Of a DNA stretch of 64,000 nucleotides, positions 59,918-64,000 are shown one piece after another. Both the position numbers and the translations under genes were made by a program. The notes beneath the pieces are model-generated. The model saw nothing but the letters and a program-made list of their open reading frames with translations, was not told the DNA's origin and searched no databases. Source of the stretch: Diphasiastrum complanatum (taxonomy: Eukaryota; Streptophyta; Lycopodiopsida; Lycopodiales; Lycopodiaceae); the NCBI GenBank assembly GCA_029204225.1, contig CM055097.1, positions 72,731,210 to 72,795,209 of the forward strand, given 5' to 3'. How positions within the stretch are numbered: position 1 is the stretch's first letter; each line of letters begins with the position of its first letter.

Positions 59918-62315
59918 GTGCCTCATCCTGTCCTGATCCACTCCAATGATGGTCTGATTCGCTCTGTTCTGGTCCGCCCTGCCCTAGTCCACCGCCCTTC
60001 CCGCTGGATCCTCCTCCACCGTTGCCTCTCACTATGGCTCCACCTGCTTCTGCTGATCAAGATGGGCCAGCGCTGGCTGGTCCAGCGATGGTTGAGAACT
60101 AACGACTGGCCAACAAACTGGCCAGTCATTTCCTCATTCTCCAGTGCAAGCCATTGCCATTGCCTCGCCTGTGGTGAATTATTATCGTCTGCTGACTCCT
60201 ACCTTGCCTATCATATCCCTGCGGAACAATTACAACCTAGCAATCTATCCGACTTTGAATCTCTTCACAGCTACTTACAACATCAGTTCAAAGATGTGCT
60301 ACAATTTATCAAGAAATTACAACTACAAAATCAAATGCTTCGTGGAGAACTTGTTAGAGTCAATCTTCAAAATAAGGACTTACAAACAACTATTGACATG
60401 ATGAAAGTGAAAGGGGTGCAGGATCTTCATTCGCAGCAAGATGTGGAAAGTAAACCCTTGTCTTTGGCAAAGGAAGTGGAAGAAACTCGTACTTGGGCTT
60501 CGGTTCTTAAGCAAGATGTGAATGTGTCCTCTAACCAAGTTCAGCCCTCTTTAGTGCATTCTACTTTGGAGAATGTTTTTACAAAACAAGAGAAAAGAGC
60601 CAAGAAGGCTCTTAATATCCAAGTTAGGGGTATTCCTAATGGAAACAAGGCCCTTGATGAGGCGAAAGACCTTGTTTCTAAACTTTCACATAATATTGGG
60701 GGATTTGTCACTGCTTGGCGGAGTAAATTTGATATAAGGTCTTATTCTCCCGACACCTTACCGTTTAAACAAAAGGAATACCATAGAGTGACTTTGCGAA
60801 AAAAGACCACTTACTTTCAGTCTCTGTCACAGAAACTCATCGATGCCTTGGACTCCTCTTCTTCCACCTTCTTCTGGAAGATGTTTTCTAAAAACTCATG
60901 TAAGCCAGCTCCTATTGCCATCGAATCTTGGATTGACTATGCTGCAAAACCTTATACAGTTGACTCTCCTTCCATCTCTCTCTCACCACGACCATCAAAA
61001 TTCACCCTTTTCACTCCGTCCATGATTGAAAACGCCATAAAAAATGGTCAAACCCATAAAGCCATTGATGTTGACTCTCTAAGTATGGACTTTCTAAAAA
61101 CCTATCGCCCATATTGTCGCTCCATACATCTCCCACACTTTTAACCAATCTGCCCACACCTTGGTGTACTAACCTTTTACACCCTATACTTAAGGCCAGT
61201 GATCCTTTGAATGTAGACAACTATCACACTATTATGATCAGCCACACTATGGCTAAGCTCTATGGTTCCGTTATGGAGTCTATCATCAACTCTCATGCGG
61301 AGACAGAGGGGTTATACGCGATGGGACAGGTAGATTATAGAGCAGGCTACTCCACAGCTGACCAAATATTCATACTAAGATGTATCATTGAGGTGGCGAA
61401 GTCCAAGAAACAGAGAGTCTATTGCTGCTTTGTGGACTTCCGCAAAGCATTTGATTCGGTTCCGAGACACTTGTTGCTCTAGCGTTTGGCATCTCTTGGT
61501 TTCTCACAGGAGGTCATCGCTGCTATCATTACATTATATGAGAGAGTTTTGGCCCGTTTTCGTGATGGAGATGGATGGTCTTCATATATTCATAGTACGG
61601 TCGGAGTAAAGCAGGGATGTCCTTTGTTGCCCACCCTCTTTGTGCTATACATTGACGACCTTAAGCGGATCATTCGGGAAGAAGGTGGAGATAGCTGTCT
61701 TTTAGCAGATATTGTTATCCCTATCCTTCTTTATGCAGATGATGTGGTTCTAATATCTAGTTCGGCTGCAGGACTTCAACGACATCTGGATGTCTTGTAT
61801 ACTTTCTGTCAGATATGGGGGCTAATGGTGAACATTGGTAAGACTAAGGTTATGGTGTTTAACACCACAAACAGCATATGAAAGACACTATGTTCTTTCA
61901 TAATGGACAGCTTCTAGAGATAGTGGCGTCGTACACATACCTGGGTGTTCTCTTCTCTGGTCCATTGCTATCTTTTAGACCAGCTGCATTGGCTAGGCTC
62001 CGCAAGAGGTGCTCTGCTCTTGTTCAGATGGAGAGGTTTTCCTCTACTTATTACGTGCATGACCTTGATACACGTTGTCGTCTTTTCTCTTCGACTGTTT
62101 CTCCAGTTGCACTGTATTCAGCAGAGACATGGAGTCCAGGCTTATCTAGAGACACTTGGAGTGATATCTCGCGTTTGCAGATTCACATGCTTAGCCAGAT
62201 GATTCGGGCCAAGCAGTCAGTTCCTCATGAGATTATTTTGGCGGAGTTTGCTTCTTCTCCACTGATTGTAGAGGCTATTTTTAGGATCATCACATTCATT
62301 CACAAAGTCTCAAAT
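59918..62315 (+). pseudogene. LINE-type retrotransposon: ORF1-like region fused to reverse transcriptase
   Basis: A 408-codon open frame (59918-61144) has a leucine-rich start of doubtful reality, a coiled coil at residues ~115-170 (LHSYLQHQFKDVLQFIKKLQ), and an ORF1-like RNA-binding region (ALNIQVRGIPNGNKALDEAK; FKQKEYHRVTLRKK). It then passes straight into the run-up to RT (FTPSMIENAIKNGQTHKAID). RT continues in a second frame: YCCFVDFRKAFDSVPRHLLL, a TAG at 61480, VKQGCPLLPTLFVLYIDDL and PILLYADDVVLISSS (catalytic ADD intact). The thumb/C-terminal region is at 61878-62300 (YTYLGVLFSG, VALYSAETWSPG). No apurinic endonuclease domain is present between ORF1 and RT. It ends at a junction with copia sequence. 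Confidence 0.8.
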
Positions 62316-62802
62316 CTTGATTCTTCCATCAGGTGCTTCAAAGCACATGACCCCTCATAGGAATTGGTTTGATACCTTTGTGGGGATTAGTGATGGACAA
62401 GAGGTGTGCCTAGGTGACAACTCAACACACAAGGTCAAGGGAAAGGGCACAGTTCCTGTAAAGCTTCCATCAGGAGAAGTCAAAGTCATTAAGAATGTCT
62501 TATATGTACCAAGACTTGCTAAAAATCTTCTTTCAGTAGGAGCTATCACTCAACAAAATATGAAAGTAGAATTTGATGCTACTTCTTGTCTTGTGTTGGA
62601 CTTGAGTGATAATGTGAAGGTTGTGGCCAAAGGATTGCAGGAAGATAATCTATACAGGTTATACATTTCTATCCCTAGTCAACATGCTTATACAGCAAAA
62701 GGAAATGATGTGGATAGGTTGTGGCATGAGACTAAAGCCCTACAAGCAATAGACAAGACAATAGGTTCTCCCACGAAGAGCCCAAGCAATACCAATCAAT
62801 AA
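62316..62802 (+). pseudogene. Ty1/copia protease to integrase start
   Basis: Begins SGASKHMTPHRNWFDTF, the protease active-site region missing its aspartate because of the junction. It continues CLGDNSTHKVKGKGTVPVKL, VLYVPRLAKNLLSVGAI and DVDRLWHE, the first integrase zinc histidine. It ends in unrelated residues. This is a different copia lineage from the elements at 29-52 kb. Confidence 0.8.
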
Positions 62803-63010
62803 TCTGAAAAATGAGTGTACAAATGCCCCTATAAATACCCTACCAATGAACCCTAAAATAGAAATTCAAAAGTAAAGGGAAGCAAAATGTGGAGGGAACA
62901 TAGTGCGCCCTCCTACGGGCCCCCACTCCACATATAACCATATAATAAGGGCCCAAGGCCAGTCAATGTCATAAAAAAGGACCCAGTGCGGTTCATAAGC
63001 ATATAAAAAG
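62780..63010 (-). mobile_element. Degenerate gypsy LTR fragment, inverted relative to 55500-55690
   Basis: The minus strand carries GTGGAGTGGGGGCCC, then AGGAGGGCGCACTATGTTCC and TTTTAGGGTTC in the same order as 55613-55700. A TATAT-rich stretch lies near 62930-62950. Confidence 0.6.
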
Positions 63011-63553
63011 GCTTTGGGGCCTGTACATGACTAATATAAAATGCGTAACCAGAAATATACATAACCAACAGTAAATGTAAAGAGGCTTGTGGAATATATG
63101 CAGAGTAGCCTAGTAGGCCTGTATCCTGTAGTCCGTAACTTGTCCTATCTAGTGTGGACCACAAGGGATACGGTGGCAGGATCATTTTAGAAGTCATGCC
63201 TATCTGTCATGATATTGCAAAGTGGCATAGGCTGGTAACCAGTTTTCATGGACCACATTTCACGGAGATCTGGCTTGTTAGGCAAACATGGAGTTGATTT
63301 TTTCAAGTATGCAACAACAAAAGGAAATGAAATTTCACAATGTAATTTCAAAGGACAAAAGTCAATACATTCCAGATCTGTAGCAATTGATTGCCTATCT
63401 TCTTCAAAGAACAAGAATTTGGAAATAACTTATTGCAATTTAACTACATGTAAGCTGTTTTTTCACATACAGTACATATTTAAGACACTGCTCATTCGAT
63501 GACTGGTGCAGGGCTTGCAAATATATTTCTGCATAGACTATGCTATAACATAC
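63011..63553 (-). other. Probable intron of the ATG18b-like gene
   Basis: It lies downstream of the donor at 63553. No further exon is recognisable here, so the next exon is beyond at least 500 bases, and transposon remnants sit in the interval. Confidence 0.5.
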
Positions 63554-63699
63554 TTTTGTCTAGTTGTTGGAGCAAGCATGAAGACATGCACTGTGCCAGA
63601 TGAGCTGGTTGCAGCAAGAAGCGGAGGATACTGTGATTGTGGTCCAAATGAAAGTGAATAGATTGTAGCAGGATAGGTGCCCCTTCGAAACGTAAATAC
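63554..63699 (-). CDS. ATG18: ATG18b-like (PROPPIN/WIPI) autophagy protein, single internal exon
   Basis: ATG18/WIPI proteins are seven-bladed beta-propellers that bind phosphatidylinositol 3-phosphate at the growing autophagosome membrane. The exon lies between an acceptor (TTTCTTTCAG, ending 63700) and a donor (AAAA|GTATGTT, from 63553) and codes 48 residues. It contains FRRGTYPATIYSLSFGP, which includes the FRRG lipid-binding motif, and ATSSSGTVHVFML, the next blade strand. The pairing and spacing match plant ATG18b rather than the longer ATG18f-h forms. Other exons would lie right of the window and, on the minus strand, further left; none is recognisable within 500 bases. It may be an intact long-intron gene or a stranded exon. 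Confidence 0.8.
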
Positions 63700-64000
63700 C
63701 TGAAAGAAATCATAACACAAGCATAGAAAAAACTCAGCCGAGATCAACCTTTCAACAACTTTGTGCTGAATCCTGATAAAAAGAATAAATTTCTTAAAAA
63801 TTGCTCTACTCGAAACATATCCATTCACTTAAATCCAAAAACATCATCAGTGATCATTCTTCATAAGAATTCTATTAAAATGTCATCTTGCTGACAGATT
63901 GCACCATCACAAGATTCACTCAAAGAGCCGTTTTTGGACAATAGGCTACAGGCCCAACCTAAAGGCCTAGCAATACGCCTTTCATTGAAGGCATGTGGTT
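63700..64000 (-). other. Upstream intron of the ATG18b-like exon
   Basis: AT-rich; no exon recognised up to the window edge. Confidence 0.45.

Noticed and set aside
59923..60129. Arginine/tryptophan-rich minus-strand frame
   Set aside because: It is a shadow of the ORF1-like region with biased composition and no motif.

Overview
This window looks like nuclear DNA from a seed plant with a large, repeat-rich genome. A gymnosperm, possibly a conifer, is my best guess, but that is inference from repeat density and long AT-rich spacers; no single marker proves it. Host genes carry GT-AG introns. Nearly everything else is plant-type retrotransposon debris: Ty1/copia, Ty3/gypsy (a chromodomain lineage and a Tat/Athila-like one) and a LINE. 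Only one host gene is complete: an intron-bearing quinone oxidoreductase/alkenal reductase on the minus strand (5439-7165). One exon of an autophagy ATG18b-like WD-repeat protein lies at the right edge (63554-63699), and an unrecognised exon-like block sits near 54.7 kb.

Layout. 1-2.05 kb: minus-strand gypsy gag, leader and primer-binding site (PBS). 2.08-2.87 kb: a segment repeated in inverted orientation at 53.6-54.35 kb. 2.9-5.4 kb: intergenic, with three short tandem duplications. 5.4-7.2 kb: the oxidoreductase. 7.7-8.6 kb: two foldbacks and a tRNA-derived SINE-like unit. 10-12.7 kb: decayed plus-strand gypsy. 13.7-17.3 kb: gypsy gag abutting minus-strand copia pieces. 18.7-20 kb: decayed unknown ORF, basic and coiled-coil. 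20-22.5 kb: minus-strand chromodomain gypsy end with its LTR. 23-24.6 kb: copia remnants. 24.9-29.4 kb: a nest of copia LTRs, including a large inverted repeat and an LTR followed by a PBS. 29.4-35.2 kb: a nearly full-length minus-strand copia element with both LTRs, which splits an older LTR. 35.2-43.2 kb: LTR/PBS pieces, then a plus-strand Tat-like gypsy element that has lost its reverse transcriptase and carries a 3' accessory ORF. 43.3-47 kb: a copia LTR bounded by a PBS on one side and a polypurine tract on the other, then a minus-strand copia body. 47-52.9 kb: plus-strand copia element with a truncated 5' LTR and complete 3' LTR. 55-59.5 kb: decayed gypsy pol. 59.9-62.3 kb: LINE with an ORF1-like region joined directly to RT. 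62.3-63 kb: copia protease fragment and a degenerate LTR. 63.5 kb to end: ATG18b-like exon.

How it works together: the elements are not cooperating genes. They record repeated insertion, recombination between LTRs, and decay around sparse host genes. Most coding regions have stops, frameshifts, deletions or lost catalytic residues, so I call them pseudogenes. The recurring regulatory signal is a palindromic G-box (CACACGTGTG) present in ten exact copies, almost all in copia LTRs or leaders.
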